A stretch of DNA of 64,000 nt, from positions 62,001-126,000 of the forward strand of contig CBDBKC010000027.1 in assembly GCA_965206655.1 (NCBI GenBank). The letters run 5' to 3'. Origin of the DNA: JAPPLB01 sp965206655 (GTDB taxonomy: Bacteria > Acidobacteriota > Terriglobia > Bryobacterales > UBA6623). Below the pieces are notes generated by a model. The model worked only from the letters and a program-made list of their open reading frames with translations. It did not search any database and was not told the DNA's origin. Shown in pieces: positions 1 through 8,374 of the stretch (position 1 is its first letter; each line of letters starts with the position of its first letter). Made by a program: the position numbers and the translations under genes.

Positions 1-915
1 ATCACCGCTCCCGCCGCTATGCGCGCTTCGCTGGCGAGCACGATCGAACTTCAGAACCGGCTCGGGGTCCAGGTGAACTTCATCTCCAGTGATGAACTGA
101 AAGAGATTGATGAAGGAGCGCAACTCGCCCCGGGCGAGATCGCCGCGTTCGAAAGCCAAGCCGGCTATTGTGACGCCGTGCAAGTCGTGACTTCCTACGC
201 GGCCGCCGCGCGTACGAACGGAACGGATATCCACGAAGGCGTTCGCGTAACCGGTGTCTTGACCGAAGACGGCCGCGTCAGCGGAGTCTCTACCACCGAG
301 GGCGAAGTAGCTACCCGCGCGGTCGTGCTCGCCGCCGGGCCGTGGACCGCCGCGGTGGCGCGAGACCTCGGCGGTTCCCTGCCAGTACGGTCCTGCCGCG
401 TCGAGGTCGCCCTTTTGCGGACTCCCTGCGAGCCCAAACTCAGCCGCCCTCAACCCCTGTATTGCGACTTCTCGCATGACATCTATCACCGCCCTCTGCC
501 CGGTGGCCTGCTTCACGTCAGCAACATCGACCCACGGGAAGAGCGCGATGAAGTCGACCCCGACGATTACAACGAGGTGGCGGGCCGCGCTTTCGTTGAT
601 GAGATGCGTGAGAAGGTGGAGCGCCGCTATCCTCCCTACCGCCGGGCGATCGGCCGTGGCGGTTATGCGGCTCTCTACTCAGTCACGCCGGACTGGCATC
701 CGATTCTCGACCGGCTGCCGGACGTTGAAGGAGCTTTCTGTGCCGCCGGGTTCAGCGGCCATGGCTTCAAGATGGCCCCCGCCGTCAGCAAAGTCATCAC
801 GGAGATGGTGCTCGACGGCGAGGCGAAGAGTTTCGATGTGAGCCCGCTCGACGCGAAACGTTTCGAGGAAGGCCGCCCGTTCCTCCAGCGCGCATCAGCC
901 CAAGTGATGGGTTAG
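1..915 (+). CDS. FAD-dependent oxidoreductase, DAO/sarcosine-oxidase type (5' end missing)
   Basis: The frame is already open at base 1, so the first codons lie outside the window; the ATG at 19 is internal. The visible 300 or so residues match the C-terminal two thirds of DAO-superfamily flavoenzymes (glycine, sarcosine, dimethylglycine or D-amino-acid oxidases). A hydrophobic strand ending VVLAAGPWT is the usual second FAD-contact region. Near the C-terminus, TPDWHPILDRLP and AAGFSGHGFKMAP form the conserved segment that closes over the flavin. The N-terminal GxGxxG dinucleotide-binding motif is not in the window. Such enzymes oxidise secondary or primary amines with O2 or a quinone as acceptor; the substrate cannot be read from this. 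No partner gene is visible on the downstream side, where 127 bp separate it from a convergent epimerase. Confidence 0.8.
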   Translation: MTAPAAMRASLASTIELQNRLGVQVNFISSDELKEIDEGAQLAPGEIAAFESQAGYCDAVQVVTSYAAAARTNGTDIHEGVRVTGVLTEDGRVSGVSTTEGEVATRAVVLAAGPWTAAVARDLGGSLPVRSCRVEVALLRTPCEPKLSRPQPLYCDFSHDIYHRPLPGGLLHVSNIDPREERDEVDPDDYNEVAGRAFVDEMREKVERRYPPYRRAIGRGGYAALYSVTPDWHPILDRLPDVEGAFCAAGFSGHGFKMAPAVSKVITEMVLDGEAKSFDVSPLDAKRFEEGRPFLQRASAQVMG

Positions 916-1042
916 GGCAGGCCCTCGCCGATTTCGGATACTGAAGAAAGGGTGCTTCCGCGGGCCGCTCCGGCGGCATTCCTGTTCGCGATGTTCCTGC
1001 CCTTGGCGGAGCGGACTGTTTCCGCGCCCTCTGCGGCGCTGC

Positions 1043-2560
1043 TCACACCCGAGCCAGCTCGCGCGAAGCCCGCCTTTCGCGATTCGAAAACCGTTCCGAG
1101 ATTAACTTCAGCGAAAGGGCCGGCTCCCCCACCTCGTTCAAGGTCTGCTCGACTGACTTGTGATTGTGGTAACGAGCTTCGCCGTAGTCCCGGATCTGGG
1201 CGACGGAAAGCTGTTCCTGAATCTCCTTGATGCCGGCTTCCAGGCTCGTCTCGCCGCGAAACCCGAGCCGCCCACGAATCTTGTCGAACGAGACGCGATA
1301 GTTCCGTTTGTCATCATTCTTCTCGTGAACGACGCTCATATTGGGCACCAACCCATGGATCGCCCGACCGACGTCGCCCAGGTGGTGATTCATTTCTTGA
1401 GATCCGACATTGAAGATCTCACCACTCACTTCAGCGACGCCAACGTCTAACATCAGACAAAACGCCCGAGCGATGTCGTTGACATGAACGAACGGACGCC
1501 ACTGATCTTCATTGAAAATCACGATCTTTTTCTCAAGGACTGCCCTGGCCGTCAGTAGATTCACGACCAAATCGAACCGAGGACGCTGTGACCACCCAAA
1601 CGCCGTCCCGAGACGCAGGATCGTGGGGTGAAACGTCTCGCTCCGCGAGGCCAGCAGAATCTTCTCCGAGTCGACCTTTGTGGCCGCATAGAGTGAAACT
1701 GGATTCAACTCCGATTGTTCGTCCACGATCGAATCATTGGCTCCATAGACGCTGCAGGTCGACGCAAACACAAGGCGAGAGACGCCGTATCCCTTACAGA
1801 CGTCCGCCACGAGCGCTGTTGCGGCGTAGTTTGTCTGAAGCGTCGTCTCCTCGTCCAAGGCGCAAGCCGGATCACCGACGATGGCGCCGAGATGCACTAC
1901 CGCATCCATCCCCTTAACGGCGTGCATGACGGCGTCTACGTGACGGAAATCGCCCCTCATGAGATCAAAACGTGGGTGGGCAAGCAGCTCACTGATCGCG
2001 GCGTCCCCATAAAGCAACTGGTCGAGGACCCGCACCCCGTAACCCGCCCGCAAAAGCCGCCGTACCAGAACGCTTCCGATGTATCCGGCACCGCCGATTA
2101 CTAAGACCCGCTCCACCGGGGCCTGGGGAACCGGCCGTTTTGGATGGACATCGAAGCGGTGTGTGAAGTAGGTCTTGGCGCTACGGACGCCGAGGCCGGC
2201 CGCCGCGTTTAGCGAGAACCCCACGACCAAGATCTGCCCCAGCGCGAACTCGGATCCGTACCCAAGCCTCCAGCAGGTGAACGCCAACAGCCCGTAGGCC
2301 AGCGCGACCGACTGGACGACGCCGAGTAGCTTTTCGCGACCCGTACGAGTCGGCTTCTTGCGGTACACGCCGGAAACTGTCATCAACGCAATCGAAACGG
2401 CCCCCAGGCAAGGCACGGCCCACATGTAGAAAACAGCGTGAGCCGACAGCAGCTCAGAGAACGAGGCTCGGCTGGGCAGGCTCAGAGCGTGCGAGAGCCC
2501 GGCGAGCATTCCGACTGCCAGGGAGACGAAGATGATAACGCTATCAGCGAAGAGTCGCAT
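1043..2560 (-). CDS. Membrane-anchored NAD-dependent sugar-nucleotide epimerase/dehydratase
   Basis: A 505-residue protein from the ATG at 2560. About 120 N-terminal residues hold four hydrophobic segments, and the rest is an extended-SDR domain: VIGGAGYIGSVLVRRLL is the NAD-binding glycine motif, FASTCSVYG carries the catalytic serine region, and YAATK is the YxxxK pair. It probably epimerises, reduces or dehydrates an NDP-sugar for surface polysaccharide at the inner face of the membrane. The arrangement recalls the CapD/FlaA1/PglF family, where a multi-pass domain precedes a dehydratase, but the catalytic part looks more like a UDP-glucose 4-epimerase/WcaG-type enzyme. The frame stays open upstream to 2878, but that stretch is arginine-rich and unlike the family, so I chose 2560. 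No clear ribosome-binding site precedes it. Confidence 0.75.
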   Translation of the reverse strand: MRLFADSVIIFVSLAVGMLAGLSHALSLPSRASFSELLSAHAVFYMWAVPCLGAVSIALMTVSGVYRKKPTRTGREKLLGVVQSVALAYGLLAFTCWRLGYGSEFALGQILVVGFSLNAAAGLGVRSAKTYFTHRFDVHPKRPVPQAPVERVLVIGGAGYIGSVLVRRLLRAGYGVRVLDQLLYGDAAISELLAHPRFDLMRGDFRHVDAVMHAVKGMDAVVHLGAIVGDPACALDEETTLQTNYAATALVADVCKGYGVSRLVFASTCSVYGANDSIVDEQSELNPVSLYAATKVDSEKILLASRSETFHPTILRLGTAFGWSQRPRFDLVVNLLTARAVLEKKIVIFNEDQWRPFVHVNDIARAFCLMLDVGVAEVSGEIFNVGSQEMNHHLGDVGRAIHGLVPNMSVVHEKNDDKRNYRVSFDKIRGRLGFRGETSLEAGIKEIQEQLSVAQIRDYGEARYHNHKSVEQTLNEVGEPALSLKLISERFSNRERRASRELARV

Positions 2561-2817
2561 GGTTCGCGGATCGAGACGGACTGCTGAATAAGAGTGACGC
2601 CTGGATAATCGGCCGGAATCCTTCCGACGGATAGGTATGCCACGTCGGCGCCGTGACACAAAGAGCCGCAACGGCAACCACTCAGGCCTGCGGAGAATAC
2701 GGGTTCCAGGCGCACCGGAGCCAACCTGGATCGAACCCTTGAGGACGGACCTCTTCGACCAGAAAGGCTTTCTGGCAGTACTGGTTGCAGGCTGACCACC
2801 CAAACCGACGGCAAATG

Positions 2818-3771
2818 CTAGGCGGAAAGGATAGAGGCTAGATCGCCCGGCAGGATATTCCCCCCGCTCAAAACACAAACGACCGGCAGGCCACCGGTCG
2901 CTACCACGCCGCTCAGCAACGCAGCTACACCCACGGCGCCACCGCCTTCGACCACGAGCTTTTGCTCCTCAGCGAGCAACTTTACCGCGCCTCGAATGTC
3001 AACCTCGTTAACGACCACAACTTCGTCCACGAGGCGCCGCACGACATCGAACGTACGCTCGCCCGGCTGCGCAATCAGTAGCGCATCCGCCAAGGTCGGT
3101 CCGGGAGTCGTCGTTACGCGCTCACCAGATTCGATCGATTTCAGCATCGATCCATTTGCCGCCGGTTGCACGCCGATCACTCGGCAACCCGGACGACTCT
3201 CTTTCACTGCCGTCGCGATTCCCGAGATCAACCCGCCACCGCTAATCGGAACGATGGCGCAGAAATCGCCTTCGACTTGGTCGAGCAGCTCCAGGCCGAT
3301 CGTGCCGTCACCCCCCATCGTCTCCACCGAATCGTAGGGATGAATCAGGAGCCGTTGCTCTTCCTTTTCAATCCGGAAGGTCGTGTCCCAGCGGTCCTGG
3401 AAGGTGTTCTCGCAAAGAACAACGGTGGCTCCCAACGCCTCGGTCCGCCTCCGCTTGAATTCGGAAGCACTCTTCATCATCACAACTTGTAGATCCACTC
3501 CCAGCCGATTCGCCGCATAGGCGGCGCCTTGAGCAAAGTTTCCCGAAGACGACGTTACAACACCCCTCGATCGAGCTTGCTCAACGTTAGCCAGCATGCT
3601 GTTCATTGAGGGCCGCACTTTGAACGACCCCGTGGGTTGCAACAATTCCAGCTTCAACCAAACAGGGTGCCCTGTCGCGTCCGAAAGGGTATCCGAGCGT
3701 ATCGTCGGGGTCGGAGGAAAGTACTTTCCCAGCCGCTGCCGCGCTTCTCTGATCTCTTCAATGTCTGTCAT
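2818..3771 (-). CDS. PLP-dependent threonine dehydratase/serine racemase-like enzyme
   Basis: 317 residues from the ATG at 3771, 11 bp after the lptFG stop, so probably co-transcribed with it. It is a fold-type II PLP enzyme: QPTGSFKVR places the Schiff-base lysine at about K51, SSGNFAQGAAYA is the substrate-carboxylate loop, and a glycine-rich SGGGLISG loop holds the phosphate. The length fits catabolic threonine dehydratase or serine racemase and lacks the C-terminal ACT domain of biosynthetic IlvA. It likely deaminates threonine or serine to the 2-oxo acid, or racemises serine; sequence alone does not decide. The frame is open further upstream, but that stretch overlaps lptFG, so the MTDIEEIREARQRLG start was preferred. 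Confidence 0.85.
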   Translation of the reverse strand: MTDIEEIREARQRLGKYFPPTPTIRSDTLSDATGHPVWLKLELLQPTGSFKVRPSMNSMLANVEQARSRGVVTSSSGNFAQGAAYAANRLGVDLQVVMMKSASEFKRRRTEALGATVVLCENTFQDRWDTTFRIEKEEQRLLIHPYDSVETMGGDGTIGLELLDQVEGDFCAIVPISGGGLISGIATAVKESRPGCRVIGVQPAANGSMLKSIESGERVTTTPGPTLADALLIAQPGERTFDVVRRLVDEVVVVNEVDIRGAVKLLAEEQKLVVEGGGAVGVAALLSGVVATGGLPVVCVLSGGNILPGDLASILSA

Positions 3772-3782
3772 CGAATGCCGGT

Positions 3783-6221
3783 TCAGGAACGCACGCGACT
3801 GAACAAGTACGTTCCACTCAATCCGAAAATGATGCTGGGCGACCAGGCTGCGATCGCCGGACTCAATTGGCTCTGGCGCCCCAAGCCCTCGAAGAATGCA
3901 TTCAAGGAATAGTAGGCGACCGCCACTCCGATACACATCACGACGCCCACAAATGCTCCCCGATGTCCCGCGAGCATGGAAAACGGCACGGCCAGTACCG
4001 CCATGACAAACGCGAACAAGGGAAATGCCAGCTTCTTATGGAGCTGTACTTGGAATTTAACGGTGTCGAACCCAGCCTGCGTCAAGTCTCCGATGTAAGC
4101 CCGCAGCTCTTGCCAGTTCATCTGGTGATACTGCTTTGCCTCCTTGAAGAAGTGACTTGGTCCTTCCGCGATGTCGGAGAATGGTCGAGATTCAAACTTC
4201 TCGTAGCTCTCCTCGTCACCCGGGTTGACACGCACCCAGCCGTTCTCGAAGACCCAGACATTTCGGTTGGCATCCCAGTTCGCGCGCTCGGCCCTAATGT
4301 GCCGTCTAAGCTTGAAGGTAGCGGGGTCAAGATCATAGACGTTTACGCCTGCCAACACATTGTTTTCGGAGTCGAAAAAACGGTGAAAGAAGATCCGATC
4401 GCTCTGACCGAACGTCCACTGCCGGTCAGGATTCAGGTAGGTCTGAACAGGCCCCCCTTTGATCTCGTTGCGAATCTCGTCCTGGCGTCGGTTCGTTTCC
4501 GGCAGGAATTGTTGATCCATTGAGAATAGGAGGCCGCTCAGCAGTAGCGCCACGATGAAGATTGGCGTCGCCAACCTGTACAGACTGACACCGCAGGCCT
4601 TGAAAGCCGTCAATTCGTGGTGCTTCGCCATGATGAAGAAGGTAATGAGTGTCGCCACCAATACGGCGAGCGGTGCTGTTTCATAGATCAAGAATGGCGT
4701 GAGGTAGTAGATATACCAAGCAAATAGGCCCAATGTATTCTGGGTAAGCATGTCTCCTAATAGTTCGAAAAAGCTGAACACAAACCAGATCAGGACGAAG
4801 CTCGCGACCATAACAACGAAGTAATAGACGAAGGTGGACAGGAGGTAGCGGTCAATGATGCGAAAGATAGGCTGGGACGAAGAGCCGGCTTCATCTCTAG
4901 CTTCTTCCCGGCGCTCGGTATCCCAGGACTCTGCCGGCAGATCATTTACCGGCGCGAGCCGTGAGCGCATGCGCGCGGCGAAACGGCGGAGCGGTGAGAG
5001 AAGGAACGCTGCCAGATCGCTCCGATTCGGTGAGTCCAATTGCGCCAGCATCACAAGGCCCGTTAGCCCGTAGATAACGTTGCCGATCCACAAGGCTGGC
5101 CCGACCGGCAGTACCTCGGCGCTTGCGAGCGCGACGCCGGCCAACCAGATCATCCAGTAGACAAATACCAGCACCAGCCCAAAAACCACCCCGACCGATC
5201 GGCTTGACCGCTGCGAGCTGATCGCGAGAGGGATAGCTACCATCGGGAAGATCAAGCAAGTCAGGGGAAACGCGAACCGCTTGTGGAGTTCGACCCCCGC
5301 GGGAATTCGCTGTTCGTCGGTCTGGGCTGCCCCGAGCAGTTGCTCCGTTGTCATCTGTTCCAGCGACCCCGCTTCGGCCGGTAGCTGCGTGGATTCATAC
5401 TCCAGCACCTGATCGATGTTGTCGAACTCGATCTTGTGATAGTTGTCCGGATTGTAGGACTGCTCATAGCGGCTGGCGTGCGGCATGTTGAGCTGCACAC
5501 GGTCCTGCTCGAGAATCGGAATAGCAGTCGCCTCTGCCGCCAGCGTGATGCGGGGCCCGCTTACCGTGGCATCGAGTCCGCTGAACGAGCCTCGTTTCGC
5601 CGGATCGCTCGTATCCGCGATGAAGACGCGCTGCCACCGAACGGTGTCGCCCGGCAGTACGTCACCGACGTACAGGACGAAGTTCGGGAAGCTCTCGATG
5701 AAAACGCGCGGCTGAACCTGCGCCGTCGCCTGAGAGATCCTCAATTTCTCTTCCACCGCCTGAAGCTCGCGTAGCGCCCACGGATTCCAGTAGTGGCTCG
5801 TGGCGCCACTGGCCGCCGCACCCAAAACGGCCCACACAGCGATGGGTCGGACTAATCGCCGGCCCGGGATGCCCGCCGCGCGAATCGCCGTAATCTCGCC
5901 ATCTGTCGACATCCGTCCTAAACCCACCAACACGCCCACCAAGACCCCCACGGGGATGGTGAAAACGAGCGTCTGAGGAACCAGCAACATGAACAAGGAA
6001 AGCGTCTGCCATCCTGAAACGTTCGGCCCAATGAGCAACGGCATCACCTTGCCGATCGTCTGAAGGAACAGAACGAAAGTAAAAAGAAGGGTGCCGATCA
6101 GAGTACTGACGACGATCTCGCGAAATACGTAGCGGAAAAGGATTCCCACAGGAAGGTGGATCGGCAAGTCGCCGCTAAGCCCCGATTGTACCGGATGGAC
6201 CTGAATGTAGCCTGAAGGCAT
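3783..6221 (-). CDS. Fused LptF-LptG lipopolysaccharide export permease
   Basis: An 812-residue protein carrying two complete LptF/LptG permease units in tandem. Unit 1 (about residues 20-410) starts with FRYVFREIVVSTLIG, has three N-terminal membrane segments, a periplasmic beta-jellyroll and three C-terminal segments beginning ELHKRFAFPL. A charged linker of about 50 residues follows. Unit 2 (about 470-812) repeats the plan from IIDRYLLSTFVYYFVV to QLHKKLAFPLFAFV. In Proteobacteria LptF and LptG are separate about 360-residue proteins that form the membrane part of the LptB2FG ABC transporter, extracting LPS from the inner membrane and passing it to LptC/A. Here one gene encodes both halves. 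The ATPase LptB is not in the window. AGGAAAG sits 6 bp upstream of the ATG; the gene is divergent from the cytochrome gene. Confidence 0.9.
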   Translation of the reverse strand: MPSGYIQVHPVQSGLSGDLPIHLPVGILFRYVFREIVVSTLIGTLLFTFVLFLQTIGKVMPLLIGPNVSGWQTLSLFMLLVPQTLVFTIPVGVLVGVLVGLGRMSTDGEITAIRAAGIPGRRLVRPIAVWAVLGAAASGATSHYWNPWALRELQAVEEKLRISQATAQVQPRVFIESFPNFVLYVGDVLPGDTVRWQRVFIADTSDPAKRGSFSGLDATVSGPRITLAAEATAIPILEQDRVQLNMPHASRYEQSYNPDNYHKIEFDNIDQVLEYESTQLPAEAGSLEQMTTEQLLGAAQTDEQRIPAGVELHKRFAFPLTCLIFPMVAIPLAISSQRSSRSVGVVFGLVLVFVYWMIWLAGVALASAEVLPVGPALWIGNVIYGLTGLVMLAQLDSPNRSDLAAFLLSPLRRFAARMRSRLAPVNDLPAESWDTERREEARDEAGSSSQPIFRIIDRYLLSTFVYYFVVMVASFVLIWFVFSFFELLGDMLTQNTLGLFAWYIYYLTPFLIYETAPLAVLVATLITFFIMAKHHELTAFKACGVSLYRLATPIFIVALLLSGLLFSMDQQFLPETNRRQDEIRNEIKGGPVQTYLNPDRQWTFGQSDRIFFHRFFDSENNVLAGVNVYDLDPATFKLRRHIRAERANWDANRNVWVFENGWVRVNPGDEESYEKFESRPFSDIAEGPSHFFKEAKQYHQMNWQELRAYIGDLTQAGFDTVKFQVQLHKKLAFPLFAFVMAVLAVPFSMLAGHRGAFVGVVMCIGVAVAYYSLNAFFEGLGRQSQLSPAIAAWSPSIIFGLSGTYLFSRVRS

Positions 6222-6314
6222 TCAGCTCTTTCCTGGAATCAGCCGCGGGGGCTGATGCGGCGCCCGCGATAAACTGTGAATGATTTGTCCCCAGATCTCA
6301 ACGGCCCCAATACT

Positions 6315-6860
6315 ATGAAACCGCCGATCGGATTCATCCGAGCTCGCTATCTCGTGGCGGCCCTTCTGCTGGCCGGGGCGGATATCCATGTCTTCGCTCA
6401 AACCGGCTACCGCGGCAAGGTGGAGAGCTTGCCCATCGCTGTGGCGCCGCAACCCATTGCTTTCAGCCACAACACGCACACCGCCTCGGGAGTCAAATGC
6501 CTCGACTGCCACACGGGCGCCGCTTCCAAGGAACGGGCTGGTCTGCCCAATGTTGATCAGTGCCTGCTGTGCCACGACTCTATCAAGAGAGAGAGTCCAG
6601 AAATCCAGAAGCTGGCCGCCGTCAGCAAACGAGGTGAAAAACTCGATTGGGTCCGCGTCTATGAAGTCCCCGACTTCGTCTTCTTCAGCCACGCCAACCA
6701 CATCAAGGCCGGCGAGCAGTGCACCACCTGTCATGGCGACGTCCAACAGCGCGATGTGCTTGCCAAGGAAGTCTCGACCAGCATGATTGAGTGCATGAAC
6801 TGCCACTTGGCACGAGAAGCGTCCCGAAAGTGCCATCTCTGCCACGATCTCGGCCAGTAA
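6315..6860 (+). CDS. Secreted five-haem cytochrome c (cytochrome c3/c7-like)
   Basis: 181 residues from the ATG at 6315; a GTG at 6276 is in frame but would bury the signal peptide. The N-terminus has an Arg pair, a hydrophobic stretch (YLVAALLLAG) and a cleavage-like end around VFAQ, so it is exported. Five CxxCH haem-attachment motifs follow (CLDCH, CLLCH, CTTCH, CMNCH, CHLCH at about residues 62, 83, 136, 160 and 173), plus extra histidines such as FSHNTH and FFSHANH that can serve as distal ligands. It should be a periplasmic electron carrier of the class III/c7 type, often paired with a quinol-oxidising complex, which is not seen here. It would depend on cytochrome c maturation; ccmC and ccmD lie 52 kb away. 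Confidence 0.85.
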   Translation: MKPPIGFIRARYLVAALLLAGADIHVFAQTGYRGKVESLPIAVAPQPIAFSHNTHTASGVKCLDCHTGAASKERAGLPNVDQCLLCHDSIKRESPEIQKLAAVSKRGEKLDWVRVYEVPDFVFFSHANHIKAGEQCTTCHGDVQQRDVLAKEVSTSMIECMNCHLAREASRKCHLCHDLGQ

Positions 6861-6982
6861 CAACTTGGCTCTGAAAGGGCGCCTTCTCCACCTCGGCGGT
6901 GCCTTTAGAGTGCGGTGCGTCCGTGGTATTTTGGGCTACTTTGGCTAGGTTTTCGCTAGGGGACTTCCCTCGACAAGCGTCT

Positions 6983-7054
6983 TCACTCCCCTTGATCCTT
7001 CGAACCACCCGCGGGTTCGGACGAAAACCAACCTTTGCGGTAAAACAAAGCCAG
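6983..7054 (-). pseudogene. corA: 3' fragment of corA cut off by the IS4-family insertion
   Basis: On the minus strand this stretch continues the corA frame exactly when the insertion element and one target duplicate are removed. It encodes FYRKGWFSS and then a short hydrophilic tail ending at TGA (6985-6983). An aromatic, basic stretch after the last membrane helix is the expected CorA C-terminus. The first nine bases (7046-7054) are the left copy of the target duplication. No start codon or promoter of its own is evident, so it is a remnant. Confidence 0.85.
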
Positions 7055-8374
7055 CACTACTGTCCGGCTGATAAGCGGTGGGCGGCCTGCAACTGGTTGT
7101 AGAAAAGTGGGTTAGGTGTTGTTTTTTCTTGCCGCGATTTGAGCGGCGGTGCGCCGTTTGAGCGTCATCCGTCCTGAGCCGACAATGGCTCATGAATCTG
7201 GGCCGCACCGTATTCGCGCAGTTGATCAGCTTTCTTCCGGATCGCGAGTTCCGGCGCTGTGTGGCCCGCTACGATGGCGACCGGGGCTCGCGCAGCTTCT
7301 CCTGCTGGGATCAGTTCCTCTCGATGTCCTTCGCCCAGTTGACCTACCGCGAAAGCCTCCGCGATATCGAAGCGTGCCTGCGTTCGCTTGGCGGCAAGCT
7401 CTACCACATGGGATTCCGCGGCAACGTCGCGCGCTCGACACTGGCCGACGCTAACGAGTCGCGCGACTGGCGGATCTATGCCGATTTCGCTCAGGCCTTG
7501 ATTCGCATCGCGCGGCCCTTGTATGCCCGCGATCCGATCGGCGTGGATCTCAATCAAAGTCTCTACGCTCTGGACTCGACCACCATCGACCTGTGCCTCT
7601 CGCTGTTCCCGTGGGCCAAGTTCCGCCGGCGCAAGGCCGCCGTGAAGATGCACACGCTGTTGGACCTGCACGGTAACATCCCCACGTTTATCCGCATTAC
7701 CGACGGCAAAACGCACGACGTCAACATCCTCGACGAGTTCCTACCCGAGCCCGGCGCCTTCTACGTTATGGATCGGGCCTACGTGGATTTCGAACGCCTC
7801 TTCGTGTTCACCCTCTGCTCGTCGTTCTTCGTCGTGCGAACCAAGAAGAACATCTTGCTCCAACGGCGCTACTCGCATCCCGTCGACAAATCTACGGGCG
7901 TGCGCTCGGATCAGACCGTCATACTGACTGCCATCGAATCGGCCAAAGTCTATCCGGACCCGTTGAGGCGCGTCAGCTACGTCGACGCCGCGACGAACAA
8001 GCGGCTGAAGTTCCTGACCAACAACTTCGCGCTCCCGGCACTGACCATCGCCGAGATCTACCGTTCGCGCTGGCAGGTGGAGCTGTTCTTCAAGTGGGTC
8101 AAGCAGCACTTGCGGATCAAGAAGTTCTACGGCGCCAGCGAGAACGCCGTGAAGACCCAGATTTGGATCGCCGTCTCGGTGTACGTGCTGGTGGCGATCG
8201 TGCGGAAGAGGTTGGGCCTGGAGGCGAGTCTCTACCAAATCCTACAGATTCTCAGCGTTACCCTATTTGAGAAAACGCCCATTTTACAGGCCTTGCAGCC
8301 ATCAGACTCCCATGAAAACTTACTCGATCACCCCAACCAGATGATTCTATTCGACTTCTAACCGGACAGTAGTG
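7055..8374 (+). mobile_element. IS4-family insertion sequence, complete (1320 bp)
   Basis: Both ends are CACTACTGTCCGG (7055-7067 and, inverted, 8362-8374), a perfect 13-bp terminal inverted repeat. The element is flanked by a 9-bp direct repeat CAAAGCCAG at 7046-7054 and 8375-8383, the target-site duplication. It contains one intact transposase gene and nothing else. Perfect ends, duplication and reading frame suggest recent insertion. It disrupts corA. Confidence 0.95.
7192..8361 (+). CDS. IS4-family DDE transposase
   Basis: 389 residues with the features of IS4-family transposases. The first catalytic Asp is in LDSTTIDL, the second in MDRAYVDFERL, and the family signature Y-2-R-3-E-6-K is exact in YRSRWQVELFFKWVK, giving the catalytic Glu. 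DGKTHDVN lies between the first two. An N-terminal helical region (about 1-90) resembles the domain that binds the terminal repeats. The gene starts 137 bp inside the left end and stops 13 bp before the right end, so it overlaps the right terminal repeat region, as is common. No frameshift or stop is seen, so it should be active. Confidence 0.95.
   Translation: MNLGRTVFAQLISFLPDREFRRCVARYDGDRGSRSFSCWDQFLSMSFAQLTYRESLRDIEACLRSLGGKLYHMGFRGNVARSTLADANESRDWRIYADFAQALIRIARPLYARDPIGVDLNQSLYALDSTTIDLCLSLFPWAKFRRRKAAVKMHTLLDLHGNIPTFIRITDGKTHDVNILDEFLPEPGAFYVMDRAYVDFERLFVFTLCSSFFVVRTKKNILLQRRYSHPVDKSTGVRSDQTVILTAIESAKVYPDPLRRVSYVDAATNKRLKFLTNNFALPALTIAEIYRSRWQVELFFKWVKQHLRIKKFYGASENAVKTQIWIAVSVYVLVAIVRKRLGLEASLYQILQILSVTLFEKTPILQALQPSDSHENLLDHPNQMILFDF

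Noticed and set aside
2561..2878. N-terminal extension of the membrane epimerase
   Set aside because: Arginine-rich, non-hydrophobic and overlapping the end of the upstream PLP enzyme gene; the protein has a natural start at 2560.
6222..6863. 213-codon frame opposite the five-haem cytochrome gene
   Set aside because: It is antisense to five CxxCH motifs and a signal peptide, and has no family likeness.
7165..8238. Two leftward frames inside the IS4-family transposase gene
   Set aside because: Antisense shadows of a transposase with complete catalytic motifs.
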